Shown here in pieces: positions 24,952-36,115 of a stretch of 64,000 bases of DNA (its first letter is position 1; each line of letters starts with the position of its first letter). The translations under genes and the position numbers were made by a program. The DNA comes from Streptomyces noursei (lineage in GTDB: Bacteria; Actinomycetota; Actinomycetes; Streptomycetales; Streptomycetaceae): NCBI RefSeq assembly GCF_016917755.1, contig NZ_CP070326.1, positions 5,022,001 to 5,086,000 of the forward strand, given 5' to 3'. The notes under the pieces were generated by a model. It did not search any database, had not been told where the DNA came from, and saw nothing but the letters and a program-made list of their open reading frames with translations.

Positions 24952-25156
24952 CGCGCGACCTCGTCTTTCGTTGACGTAGGGGACCCTATGTCGGCCGATG
25001 ATACACACCGGTCGATACCGATCGGTTATCTAGCCCGCACTCGGCAACACCTCATCCGGAGGTGCGCGAAGGCCCCAACTCCCGCCCCATCACAACGAAT
25101 CACACCCGGATCCGGTTCCCCCGCCCCGAAAAGACCGCGCGGCAGGCAAAAGCATC

Positions 25157-25186
25157 GGCCCGACCGGAGAAATCTCCGGCCGGGCC
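25157..25186 (-). terminator. Hairpin downstream of tRNA-Ile
   Basis: A 14-bp inverted repeat with one mismatch (ggcccgaccggaga/tctccggccgggcc) and a 2-base centre, starting 11 bases past the tRNA 3' end on the minus strand. Confidence 0.6.
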
Positions 25187-25196
25187 GACTGTGCGG

Positions 25197-25270
25197 TGCG
25201 GCTACCAGGACTTGAACCTGGGGCCTCTTCCTTATCAGGGAAGCGCTCTAACCGTCTGAGCTATAGCCGC
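25197..25270 (-). tRNA. tRNA-Ile (anticodon GAT)
   Basis: A 74-nt tRNA. The acceptor GCGGCTA pairs perfectly with TAGCCGC, discriminator A. The anticodon stem CTTCC/GGAAG encloses loop CTGATAA with anticodon GAT. T-loop GGTTCAAGTCC present. No encoded CCA. It lies downstream of the gyrA-DUF3566 unit, the conserved actinobacterial position. Confidence 0.96.
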
Positions 25271-25306
25271 TCGCTCGCTGCACCAGAAGATTAGCGCACT
25301 TCAGAG

Positions 25307-25343
25307 GCGTTCCCAAAATCGGTTCCCGATGCCTTGGGAACGC
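25307..25343 (-). terminator. Terminator after gyrA-DUF3566
   Basis: A perfect 10-bp inverted repeat (gcgttcccaa/ttgggaacgc) with a 17-base loop, 28 bases past the DUF3566 stop. Confidence 0.55.
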
Positions 25344-25370
25344 CCGGCGCCGCCCCCCTTCCGGGAGCGC

Positions 25371-26072
25371 TCACTCGTCCTCCGCGAGCGTCAGCTCCAC
25401 GCCGCCCACGAAGCCCGCTGACAGGTTGTAGATGAACGAGCCGAGGGTGGCCAGCGCGGTCGCCAGCACCACGTCGATCACCGCGATGACCGAGGTGAAC
25501 AGCAGTACCCGCGGCAGCGAGAGGAACGACTGCAGATCGAAGCCACCGCCCTCGGCTGAGCCGGTCGCCTCGCTGAGGGTCTTGCCGACCGTGGAGAAGA
25601 CGCCCATCGCGTCCATCACCATCCACAGCACCGCCACCGCCACCACCGTGCAGATGCCCAGCGCGATGGACAGCAGGAAGCTGACCTTCATCACCGACCA
25701 GGGATCGGTGCGCGCGACCCGGAGGCGGGCCTTGCGCGTCCGCGGCGCCGTGCTGGCGCCCGTACGCGGCTTGCGCACGGCCTGGCCGGCTTCGGCCCCG
25801 CCGCCGCCCGGGTGGTACGCCTGGGGCGGCTGGTAGGGCTGTTGTACGCCTCCCTGCGGCTGTCCCTGGCCACCGCCCCCGGCCGGCGGCTGGGGCTGGG
25901 GTTGCGGCTGTCGGGTATTCGTCACGGTTCCCCCCTCATGGGCGCCCTCGCCCCGGATGCCGTCGGACGCGACGGAGCCACGGGCGCTGCGTTCCCTTTC
26001 GGTTGCGGGTTCCGCCGCGGAGTCCGAAGTGACTCCCGCATCTCCCGTCGCAGCGCCCGTGGCTCCACTCAC
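25371..26072 (-). CDS. DUF3566 membrane protein downstream of gyrA
   Basis: A 233-residue protein. The first 110 residues are Gly/Pro/Gln-rich and disordered. The DUF3566 domain (about 115-233) has two transmembrane helices (about 128-155 and 188-215) separated by a loop with GKTLSEATGS. It follows gyrA by 15 bases and is probably co-transcribed with it, as in mycobacteria, where the cognate protein is linked to the cell envelope. The exact function is not established. Confidence 0.88.
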   Translation of the reverse strand: MSGATGAATGDAGVTSDSAAEPATERERSARGSVASDGIRGEGAHEGGTVTNTRQPQPQPQPPAGGGGQGQPQGGVQQPYQPPQAYHPGGGGAEAGQAVRKPRTGASTAPRTRKARLRVARTDPWSVMKVSFLLSIALGICTVVAVAVLWMVMDAMGVFSTVGKTLSEATGSAEGGGFDLQSFLSLPRVLLFTSVIAVIDVVLATALATLGSFIYNLSAGFVGGVELTLAEDE

Positions 26073-26087
26073 GACCTACTCCTCGTG

Positions 26088-28712
<2,625 letters not shown>

Positions 28713-28762
28713 GGTGGTTCAAAGTCCTTTCGAGCTGCGGCTGTTGTGCGGGCCGACAGGGC

Positions 28763-30793
28763 TCAGATGTCGAGGAAGCGGACGTCCTTGGCGTTGCGCT
28801 GGATGAACGAGCGGCGTGCCTCGACGTCCTCGCCCATCAGCACGGAGAACAGGTCGTCCGCGCGGGCCGCGTCGTCCAGCGAGACCTGGCCGAGGACACG
28901 GTGGTCGGTGTCCATGGTCGTGATGCGCAGTTCCTCGGCGTTCATCTCGCCGAGACCCTTGAACCGCTGGATGGAGTCCTCGCGGATCCGCTTGCCGTTC
29001 TGCTTGCCGCGCTCGATCAGCGTGTCCCGCTCCGGGTCGGAGTAGGCGTACTCGAAGTCGTCCCGACTCCACTTGATCTTGTACAGCGGCGGGCGGGAGA
29101 GGTAGACGTGGCCGGCCTCGACCAGCGGGCGCATGAAGCGGAACAGGAAGGTCAGCAGCAGGGTGTTGATGTGCTGACCGTCGACGTCGGCGTCCGCCAT
29201 CAAGATGATCTTGTGGTACCGGAGCTTCTCGATGTCGAAGTCCTCGTGCACGCCCGTGCCGAACGCCGAGATCAGCGCCTGGACCTCGTTGTTCTGCAGG
29301 ATCTTGTCGACCCGGGCCTTCTCGACGTTGAGGATCTTGCCGCGGATCGGGAGGATCGCCTGGTACTCCGGGTTACGGCCGGACTTGGCCGAGCCGCCGG
29401 CGGAGTCACCCTCGACGATGAAGATCTCGCACTTGGTCGGGTCGTTGGACTGGCAGTCGCTCAGCTTGCCGGGCAGCGACGCCGTCTCCAGCAGGCCCTT
29501 GCGGCGGGTCAGGTCGCGCGCCTTGCGGGCCGCGACCCGGGCGGTGGCCGCCTGGATGCCCTTGCGGATGATGTCCGCGGCCTCGTTGGGGTTGCGGTCC
29601 AGCCAGTCGTTGAGGTGCTCGTGGACGACCTTCTGGACGAAGGTCTTCACCTCGGTGTTGCCCAGCTTGGTCTTGGTCTGGCCCTCGAACTGCGGCTCGG
29701 CGAGCTTGACCGAGATGATCGCCGTCAGACCCTCGCGGATGTCCTCGCCCGTGAGGTTGTCGTCCTTCTCGCGGAGCAGCTTCTTGTCGCGCGCGTAGCG
29801 GTTGATCAGGCCGGTCAGCGCGGCGCGGAAGCCCTCTTCGTGGGTACCGCCCTCGTGGGTGTGGATGATGTTCGCGAAGCTGTAGACACCCTCGCTGTAC
29901 TGGGTGTTCCACTGCATCGCGAGGTCGACGGAGAGGTTCCGCTCCTTGTCCTCGGCCTCCACCGAGACCACCGTCGGGTGCACCAGCTCGCCCTTGCGGG
30001 AGTTGAGGTACTTCACGAAGTCGACGATGCCGCCCTCGTAGTGGTACCGCACCGAGAGCGGCTTGCCGTCCTCGTCCACGTGGTCGGCGCGCTCGTCCTT
30101 CAGCGAGATGGTCAGCCCCTTGTTGAGGAACGCCATCTCCTGGAAGCGCCGGGACAGCGTCTCGAAGCTGTAGGTGGTGGTCTCGAAGATCTCGGGGTCG
30201 GCCCAGAAGGTGACCGAGGTGCCGTGCTGGTCGGTGGCCTCGTGCTTGGCCAGCGGGGCGGTGGGCACGCCCTGCTTGTAGTCCTGGGTCCAGCGGTAGC
30301 CGTCCGTGCAGATCTCGACCGAGACCCGGGTCGACAGGGCGTTCACCACGGAGACGCCCACACCGTGCAGACCGCCGGAGACCGCGTAGCCGCCGCCGCC
30401 GAACTTGCCGCCGGCGTGCAGGACCGTCAGCACGACCTCGACGGCCGGCTTGTTCTCGGACGGCACGATGCCGACGGGGATACCGCGGCCGTTGTCGTCG
30501 ACCCGCACTCCACCGTCGGCGAGGATCGTCACCTCGATGGTGTCGGCGTAGCCTGCCAGCGCCTCGTCGACGGAGTTGTCGACGACCTCCTGCACGAGGT
30601 GGTGCAGGCCGCGCTCGCCCGTTGAGCCGATGTACATGCCGGGGCGCTTACGAACCGCGTCCAGGCCCTCAAGGACGGTGATCGCGCTGGCATCGTACGA
30701 CTTCTCCACCGAGGAGTCGCCCACGGCACCGGCCGAACCCCCCTCTTCGGTAGAAGCCATGTTGATCTCGTTGAGGTCGCCGGAGTCGGCCAC
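28763..30793 (-). CDS. gyrB: DNA gyrase subunit B
   Basis: A 676-residue ATPase subunit of gyrase. The GHKL ATP-binding domain has EVVDNSVDEALAG, DNGRGIPVG and GLHGVGVSVVNAL. The TOPRIM domain has EGDSAGGSAK and the DADVDGQHI metal-binding run. The C-terminal IQRFKGLGEM segment binds GyrA. GTG at 30793 gives 'VADSGDLNE', matching the usual streptomycete start; the longer frame to 30829 has no support and ATG 30760 is an alternative. A 435-base gap precedes it. Confidence 0.97.
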   Translation of the reverse strand: MADSGDLNEINMASTEEGGSAGAVGDSSVEKSYDASAITVLEGLDAVRKRPGMYIGSTGERGLHHLVQEVVDNSVDEALAGYADTIEVTILADGGVRVDDNGRGIPVGIVPSENKPAVEVVLTVLHAGGKFGGGGYAVSGGLHGVGVSVVNALSTRVSVEICTDGYRWTQDYKQGVPTAPLAKHEATDQHGTSVTFWADPEIFETTTYSFETLSRRFQEMAFLNKGLTISLKDERADHVDEDGKPLSVRYHYEGGIVDFVKYLNSRKGELVHPTVVSVEAEDKERNLSVDLAMQWNTQYSEGVYSFANIIHTHEGGTHEEGFRAALTGLINRYARDKKLLREKDDNLTGEDIREGLTAIISVKLAEPQFEGQTKTKLGNTEVKTFVQKVVHEHLNDWLDRNPNEAADIIRKGIQAATARVAARKARDLTRRKGLLETASLPGKLSDCQSNDPTKCEIFIVEGDSAGGSAKSGRNPEYQAILPIRGKILNVEKARVDKILQNNEVQALISAFGTGVHEDFDIEKLRYHKIILMADADVDGQHINTLLLTFLFRFMRPLVEAGHVYLSRPPLYKIKWSRDDFEYAYSDPERDTLIERGKQNGKRIREDSIQRFKGLGEMNAEELRITTMDTDHRVLGQVSLDDAARADDLFSVLMGEDVEARRSFIQRNAKDVRFLDI

Positions 30794-31122
30794 GAAGCGC
30801 CCTTTCTGGCACAGCACGAGCCCTTCCACACCTGTTGCGATCTCCCCGCGAAGGACAGGTGGGAGCGGCTCGTCGTTCGACTTGTTCCGCGAGTGGGCGG
30901 GATTGCTACCAGTCTACCGGTAGCGCCGACACTCATGGGGGTTTGCAGGCACCTGAGTCGTCATGTGCCGCCCTGAATTGACGTCCGCCGACTCCCCATA
31001 TGCGAGACGGGGCCTCAGGGCGCTCACGCGGGCACTCAGCGCTTCGGGCTGTCAACCGCCGGCTACCGTGAGCGGAGTCTCATGCGTCACACGTGTTTAC
31101 AAGGCCCGCACAGGAGTGCGTC

Positions 31123-31136
31123 GTTTCACGTGAAAC
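31123..31136. promoter_or_regulatory. parS: parS site
   Basis: Exact gtttcacgtgaaac between gyrB and dciA, 51 bases from the next site. Confidence 0.95.
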
Positions 31137-31160
31137 GGCCCCTGACCAGCCGAGAAAGCA

Positions 31161-31200
31161 CGAGGGGGGCGGTGTTTCACGTGAAACACCGCCCCCCTCG
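31161..31200 (-). terminator. parS: 40-bp perfect palindrome with a parS core (31174-31187)
   Basis: Each half is 20 bases (cgaggggggcggtgtttcac and its complement) with no spacer. The central 14 bases are an exact parS. It begins 28 bases past the dciA stop, so it also looks like the terminator of the recF-dciA unit. Confidence 0.85.
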
Positions 31201-31228
31201 GCACGCGCGCCCGGCCATGCCGTCGCAC

Positions 31229-31762
31229 TCAGCCGTAGGTGTCGCCGGGACCCCGGCTGCCCGGTGCGCGCAACGGTCCGTACCGGCGCCCGGGACCGCC
31301 CGGCCCCAGCACCTTGATCATCTTGACCGTGCCATGGCCCAGGTCCTCGTTGAGGCGGGCGACCAGCGTCGGGGCCAGCAGCCGCAGCTGCGTCGCCCAT
31401 GCCGTCGAGTCGCACTGGACCGTCAGCACACGCGCGTCCTCGTCGTACCGCTGCGGCTCGCAGTGCTGGGCCACCTCGGGCCCCACCAGCTGCGGCCAGC
31501 GGCCCATCACCCCGCCGACCGCCGCCGGGGTCTCCCAACCGCGCTCGGTGATCAGGCGGTTGATCGCGGCGCCCAGCGGCAGCGGGTCCCGGCCGTCCGC
31601 CCGCGCACCCGAGCGCAGCCCACCACGGCGGGCCTGCTTCTTCTGCTGCGCGGCGGCGCCCCGGGCGCGCGCCTGCTCCTTGGCGGCCACCAGCGCCTGG
31701 CGGGCGAGGTCCACACCGGACAGTTCCGGAGTCTTGGGCCGTTCCGGCTGCGGTTCGCTCAC
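31229..31762 (-). CDS. dciA: DciA family (DUF721) replicative helicase loader/operator
   Basis: A 177-residue protein of the DUF721 family. DciA is the ancestral bacterial protein that interacts with DnaB to load the replicative helicase. The conserved domain (about 70-160) includes INRLITERGWETPAAVGGVMGRWPQLVG and LTVQCDSTAWATQLRLL. The N-terminus is basic and Gln/Lys-rich. GTG start overlaps the recF stop by 4 bases (GTGA). Location between recF and gyrB is typical of actinobacteria. Confidence 0.9.
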   Translation of the reverse strand: MSEPQPERPKTPELSGVDLARQALVAAKEQARARGAAAQQKKQARRGGLRSGARADGRDPLPLGAAINRLITERGWETPAAVGGVMGRWPQLVGPEVAQHCEPQRYDEDARVLTVQCDSTAWATQLRLLAPTLVARLNEDLGHGTVKMIKVLGPGGPGRRYGPLRAPGSRGPGDTYG

Positions 31763-32895
31763 CGGTCCACCCGCTCCACCGTGCCGCCGGAGACCGCGTA
31801 CCGCGCCCCCACCAACACTCCCGGCACATCGTCGTCCACCGCCGCGGTCACCAGCACCTGTTCGCCCGGCGCCACCAGCTCCGCCAGCCGCTCCCGGCGC
31901 CGCGCGTCCAGCTCGGCGAAGACATCGTCGAGCACAAGCACCGGCTCGTTGCCCTCCGCGCGCAGCAGCTCGTACGAGGCCAGCCGCAGCGCCAGCGCGT
32001 ACGACCAGGACTCGCCGTGGCTGGCATAGCCCTTCGCCGGCAGCTGACCGAGCTTCAGCAGCAGGTCGTCCCGGTGCGGCCCGACCAGCGTCACCCCGCG
32101 CTCGATCTCGCTCTTGCGGGCCTCGCCCAGCGCCGCCAACAGCGCGCCGTACAGCTCCTCGCGGTTCGTGGCGGCGGCCATCGCCTCGCCCGCGGAACCG
32201 CGGTACTCCAACCCCAACGGTCCGCCGCCGGGCGCCAGTTGCTCGTACGCCTTGTCCGCCAGCGGCCGCAGCGTGGCGATCAGGTCGAGCCGCTGGGCCA
32301 GGAGTTCGGCACCGGCCCGGGCCAGATGCTGGTCCCAGACGTCCAGCGTCGACAGGTCCATCTGCCGCCCGCCGTGCCGACGGGCCAGCGCCGCCGTCTT
32401 CAACAGGGTGTTCCGCTGCTTCAGGACGCGGTCGTAGTCCGCGCGCACGCCGGCCATCCGCGGCACGCGGGCGGTGATCAGCTCGTCGAGGAACCGCCGG
32501 CGCTCGCCGGGGTCGCCCTTGACCAGCGCCAGGTCCTCGGGCGCGAACAGCACCGTCCGTACGATCCCCAGCACGTCACGCGGCCTGACCTGCGACGATC
32601 TGTTGATCCGGGCGCGGTTGGCCTTGCCCGGGTTGAGTTCGAGCTCCACCAGCTGCTGGCGTTCGCCCTGGACGAGCGCGGCCCGGATGATCGCCCGGTC
32701 CGCGCCCATCCGCACCAGCGGCGCGTCCGAGGAGACCCGGTGACTGCCGAGCGTGGCGAGATAGCCGACCGCCTCGACCAGGTTCGTCTTGCCCTGCCCG
32801 TTGGGGCCCACGAACGCCGTGACGCCCGGATCGAGCGCGACCTCGACCCGGGCGTACGAGCGGAAGTCGGCAAGCGACAGATGCGATACGTGCAT
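31759..32895 (-). CDS. recF: DNA repair ATPase RecF
   Basis: A 378-residue SMC-like ATPase that loads RecA with RecO/RecR at gaps. Walker A GPNGQGKTN at about 32-40, the signature region and Walker B LVLDDVFAELD near the C-terminus are present, with the N-terminal HVSHLSLADFRSY typical of RecF. ATG start. It lies 41 bases downstream of gnd and overlaps dciA, forming a gnd-recF-dciA unit. Confidence 0.97.
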   Translation of the reverse strand: MHVSHLSLADFRSYARVEVALDPGVTAFVGPNGQGKTNLVEAVGYLATLGSHRVSSDAPLVRMGADRAIIRAALVQGERQQLVELELNPGKANRARINRSSQVRPRDVLGIVRTVLFAPEDLALVKGDPGERRRFLDELITARVPRMAGVRADYDRVLKQRNTLLKTAALARRHGGRQMDLSTLDVWDQHLARAGAELLAQRLDLIATLRPLADKAYEQLAPGGGPLGLEYRGSAGEAMAAATNREELYGALLAALGEARKSEIERGVTLVGPHRDDLLLKLGQLPAKGYASHGESWSYALALRLASYELLRAEGNEPVLVLDDVFAELDARRRERLAELVAPGEQVLVTAAVDDDVPGVLVGARYAVSGGTVERVDR

Positions 32896-32936
32896 GACTA
32901 CGCGCCGACCTCCCCCGGCTGCTGAGCTGGTTGTGC

Positions 32937-33815
32937 TTACTTCTTGGTCTCGACCGCGTGGCCACCGAACTGGTTGCGGAGCGCGGCGATCATCTTCATC
33001 TGCGGGGAGTCGTCCTGGCGGGACGCGAAGCGCGCGAAGAGCGACGCCGTGATCGCCGGCAGCGGCACGGCGTTGTCGATCGCGGCCTCGACCGTCCAGC
33101 GGCCCTCGCCGGAGTCCTCGGCGTAACCGCGCAGCTTGTTCAGGTGCTCGTCCTCGTCGAGGGCGTTGACCGCGAGGTCCAGCAGCCAGGAGCGGATGAC
33201 CGTGCCCTCCTGCCAGGAGCGGAAGACCTCGCGGACGTTCTCCACGGAGTCGACCTTCTCCAGCAGCTCCCAGCCCTCGGCGTACGCCTGCATCATCGCG
33301 TACTCGATGCCGTTGTGGACCATCTTCGCGAAGTGGCCCGCGCCCACCTTGCCGGCGTGCACGGAGCCGAACTCGCCCTCGGGCTTGAGGGCGTCGAAGA
33401 TCGGCTGCACCTTGGCGACATGCTCCTTGTCGCCGCCGTACATCAGGGCATAGCCGTTCTCCAGGCCCCAGACGCCACCGGAGACGCCGCAGTCGACGAA
33501 GCCGATGCCCTTGGCGGCCAGTTCCTCGGCATGCTTCTCGTCCTCGGTCCAGCGGGAGTTGCCGCCGTCCACCACGAGGTCACCGGGCGAGAGCAGCTCG
33601 GCCAGCTCGTCGATCGTCGACTGGGTGGCGGCACCGGCCGGAACCATGACCCAGACCACTCGCGGACCCTGGAGCCTGTCCACAAGCTCCTTCAGGCTGC
33701 CCACGTCGGCCAGGTCGGGGTTGCGGTCGTATCCGATGACGGTGTGGCCGGCGCGGCGAATGCGCTCGCGCATGTTGCCGCCCATCTTGCCGAGACCGAC
33801 GAGACCGAGCTCCAT
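32937..33815 (-). CDS. gnd: 6-phosphogluconate dehydrogenase (decarboxylating), short form
   Basis: A 292-residue enzyme of the pentose phosphate pathway: 6-phosphogluconate to ribulose 5-phosphate with reduction of NAD(P). Rossmann motif GLGKMGGNM at about 7-15, DGGNSRW, and the catalytic region GVSGGVWGLENGYALMYGG and GAGHFAKMVHNGIEY are visible. It is the short YqeC/GndA-like form (about 300 residues, not 470). Start ATG 33815; the longer frame to 33887 is unsupported. Between dnaN and recF, a typical streptomycete insertion. Confidence 0.95.
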   Translation of the reverse strand: MELGLVGLGKMGGNMRERIRRAGHTVIGYDRNPDLADVGSLKELVDRLQGPRVVWVMVPAGAATQSTIDELAELLSPGDLVVDGGNSRWTEDEKHAEELAAKGIGFVDCGVSGGVWGLENGYALMYGGDKEHVAKVQPIFDALKPEGEFGSVHAGKVGAGHFAKMVHNGIEYAMMQAYAEGWELLEKVDSVENVREVFRSWQEGTVIRSWLLDLAVNALDEDEHLNKLRGYAEDSGEGRWTVEAAIDNAVPLPAITASLFARFASRQDDSPQMKMIAALRNQFGGHAVETKK

Positions 33816-33935
33816 CAGAGACCCTCTTTGCACATAGTGGTTGCTGTTCGTACCCGAGTCCGAGCCTACGCCCGAGACCCTGTGCACAGCTGTGGGCTCA
33901 GCCGCTCATCGGGGCCTGTCAACCAGTCGCCGCAA

Positions 33936-33960
33936 GGGCCCCGGCGGAGAGCCGGGGCCC
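33936..33960 (-). terminator. Terminator after dnaN
   Basis: Perfect 10-bp inverted repeat gggccccggc-ggaga-gccggggccc, 26 bases past the dnaN stop. Confidence 0.75.
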
Positions 33961-33986
33961 GGTCGGTACGAAAGCCGTCCGCCGCG

Positions 33987-35117
33987 TCAGCCCGAGAGGC
34001 GGACCGGCATGATCAGGTACTTGTAGGCGTCGTCGGCCTCGGCGTCCTTGGCCGGCCGGCCACTGAGCAGCGCGGGCTTGGTCGAGGTCGTGAACGACAG
34101 CTGGGCCACCGGGGAGTCGATCGCCGACAGGCCCTCCAGCAGGAAGCCCGGGTTGAAGGCGATCGAGATGTCGTCGCCGTCCAGGTCGGCGTCGACCCTT
34201 TCCACAGCCTGTGCATCGTCGCTGGAGCCGGCCTCCAGGATCAGCACGCCCTGCTCGAAGCTCAGCCGCACCGGGGTGTTCCGCTCGGCGACCAGCGCCA
34301 CACGCTTGACGGCCTCGACGAAGGGGGCGGTCTCGATCACGGCGACGGAGTTGAACTCGGTCGGGAAGAGCGTCCGGTACTTCGGCAGGTCGCCCTCGAG
34401 CAGACGGGTCGTGGTCCGCCGGCCGGCACCCTCGAAACCGATCAGGCCCTCGCCCTGGCCGGAGCCGGACAGGGCCAGCGTCACGGTGTCGCCGCTGCTC
34501 AGCGACTTGGCGGTGTCCAGCAGCGTCTTGGCGGGCACCAGGGCGACGGCGGAGGTGTCCGGGCTCTCCGGCTTCCACAGGAACTCGCGGACCGCGAAGC
34601 GGTAGCGGTCGGTGGAGGCCAGGGTGACGGTGTCGCCCTCGATCTCGATCCGCACACCGGTGAGCACCGGCAGCGTGTCGTCGCGGCCGGCGGCGATGGC
34701 CACCTGGGCGGCGGCCGCCGCGAAGACCTCCGCGGCGACGGTGCCGGTGGCGGTGGGCATCGCCGGCAGGGACGGGTACTCCTCCACAGGCAGGGTGTGG
34801 AGGGTGAAGCGGGAGGAGCCGCACACCACGGTCACTCGTACACCGTCGGTGGAAATCTCCACCGGGCGGTTGGGGAGCGCCCGGCAGATGTCGGCGAGCA
34901 GTCGGCCGGAGACGAGGACAGTGCCCTCTTCCTCCACATCGGCTTCCACCGAGACCCGTGCGGAGACCTCGTAGTCGAAGCCGGAGAGGCTCAGTGCGCC
35001 GTCGTCTGCCTTCAGCAGCAGGCCCGCGAGGACGGGCACCGGCGGACGGGCCGGGAGGCTCTTGGCCGCCCAGGCCACTGCCTCCGCGAGTACATCGCGC
35101 TCCACCCGGATCTTCAC
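33987..35117 (-). CDS. dnaN: DNA polymerase III beta clamp
   Basis: A 376-residue sliding clamp; it forms a ring on DNA and tethers polymerase III and repair proteins. Three tandem clamp folds are expected; the N-terminal KIRVERDVLAEAVAW and C-terminal YKYLIMPVRL segment (protein-binding pocket) are typical. GTG 35117 start; the longer frame lacks support. It lies downstream of oriC, and its promoter must be in the region 35118 to about 35330. Confidence 0.97.
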   Translation of the reverse strand: MKIRVERDVLAEAVAWAAKSLPARPPVPVLAGLLLKADDGALSLSGFDYEVSARVSVEADVEEEGTVLVSGRLLADICRALPNRPVEISTDGVRVTVVCGSSRFTLHTLPVEEYPSLPAMPTATGTVAAEVFAAAAAQVAIAAGRDDTLPVLTGVRIEIEGDTVTLASTDRYRFAVREFLWKPESPDTSAVALVPAKTLLDTAKSLSSGDTVTLALSGSGQGEGLIGFEGAGRRTTTRLLEGDLPKYRTLFPTEFNSVAVIETAPFVEAVKRVALVAERNTPVRLSFEQGVLILEAGSSDDAQAVERVDADLDGDDISIAFNPGFLLEGLSAIDSPVAQLSFTTSTKPALLSGRPAKDAEADDAYKYLIMPVRLSG

Positions 35118-36115
35118 CGGAAACCGCCTCCTGCTGTTGCTGGCTCTCGCCCTGCTGGCTCTTCGTCGTCGGCTGGGTTGCCGGAGACCAGTCTGACGCA
35201 CGCCGCCGACAGTCGGTGCGGCTCGGGGTCAAGTCGACTCGACCGGAGCGAAGCGCTCCCGAGCCGAGTTGTGCACAGGGCCCGATTCGAAGCGCATTCC
35301 CCGGTTGATATCCGTGGTCGTAGTAGTAGGCCCTGTGGAAACCGTGGACAACTTCCTTTGCGCAGGTCAGCACCGATTTTTTGTCCACCGCGCCTGTGGG
35401 TGGCGGCCGTGGATAAGCGGGCTCAGTTGTGGACCGCGCGAAGTTCTGCACACCCCATGCACAGGGCGGGGGCACTTCTCCCCAGTGCCATCCCCAGCTT
35501 TACCCACGTTCCCCACAGCCCAACCCACCACCTTGGTGTGACCGCTTTCACTCGGCGTGGTGAGGGGTGGTGTTGCGTTGCCGAACAGTGGACAGCGGTG
35601 TGGAGAAGCTGGGGATCGCTGGGGACAACAGCCCCCAACCTGTGGGTTGCCGGTGGACAAGTCATCACCACCCCTGTGGATGAACTCTCTGTCCACAGCC
35701 TGTGGATTGCGGTTGGCCACAAATCCACACGCGGTTGACCTTGTCCGATGGTCCGTCAACACCCGGGCCTGTGGATCTCACAGGGATAACTTTCCCCTCC
35801 CCAGGCTGTGGACGGAAGATTCTTGCCCAATCTGTGGAGAGAGGCCGTGACCTCGCCGGGAATCGAACAGAACCGGCGCGCTCCACAGGTTTGAGAGGAC
35901 GGTGGAGGGTGCTCACCCCCCGGCGACCGGCCTGCGACCGCCCCGGAAAGCCCTGGAAGCCGGCCCGCGACAGGCCCACGCCAGGCCCTCGAAGGCCGGC
36001 GGACACGCCGTGGAGCGGTTCCGAGCGCCCTCCTGGACCGTGTACGACGAAGGGCGCCCCGGGAGCGGATCCCGGGGCGCCCTGATGGCGGTCGCGGCCG
36101 GCGGCGGGCCGCTCG
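35118..36115. other. oriC: Chromosomal replication origin oriC
   Basis: The 998-base dnaN-dnaA intergenic region, crowded with DnaA-box-like 9-mers. Relative to TTGTCCACA (either strand) I see 35269-35277, 35343-35351, 35381-35389, 35599-35607, 35620-35628, 35652-35660, 35689-35697 and 35713-35721 with one mismatch, and 35408-35416, 35428-35436, 35587-35595, 35675-35683, 35808-35816 and 35833-35841 with two. None is perfect. The boxes occur in both orientations and span about 35330-35845, matching the multi-box Streptomyces oriC. No gene is supported inside. The segment 35850-36050 holds nothing recognised. Confidence 0.95.
36051..36083 (-). terminator. Terminator after dnaA
   Basis: A perfect 14-bp inverted repeat (agggcgccccggga and complement) with loop gcgga, 33 bases past the dnaA stop and upstream of the oriC boxes. 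Confidence 0.8.

Larger units (their letters stand above)
30794..31228. other. gyrB promoter region and dciA 3' end with two parS sites
   Basis: About 435 bases without a gene. It carries the gyrB upstream region and two parS sites at 31123-31136 and 31174-31187, the second at the centre of a 40-bp palindrome. Confidence 0.6.

Noticed and set aside
32931..35738. A 935-codon plus-strand frame opposite gnd and dnaN, entering oriC
   Set aside because: Antisense shadow of two certain genes; no start signal or domain.
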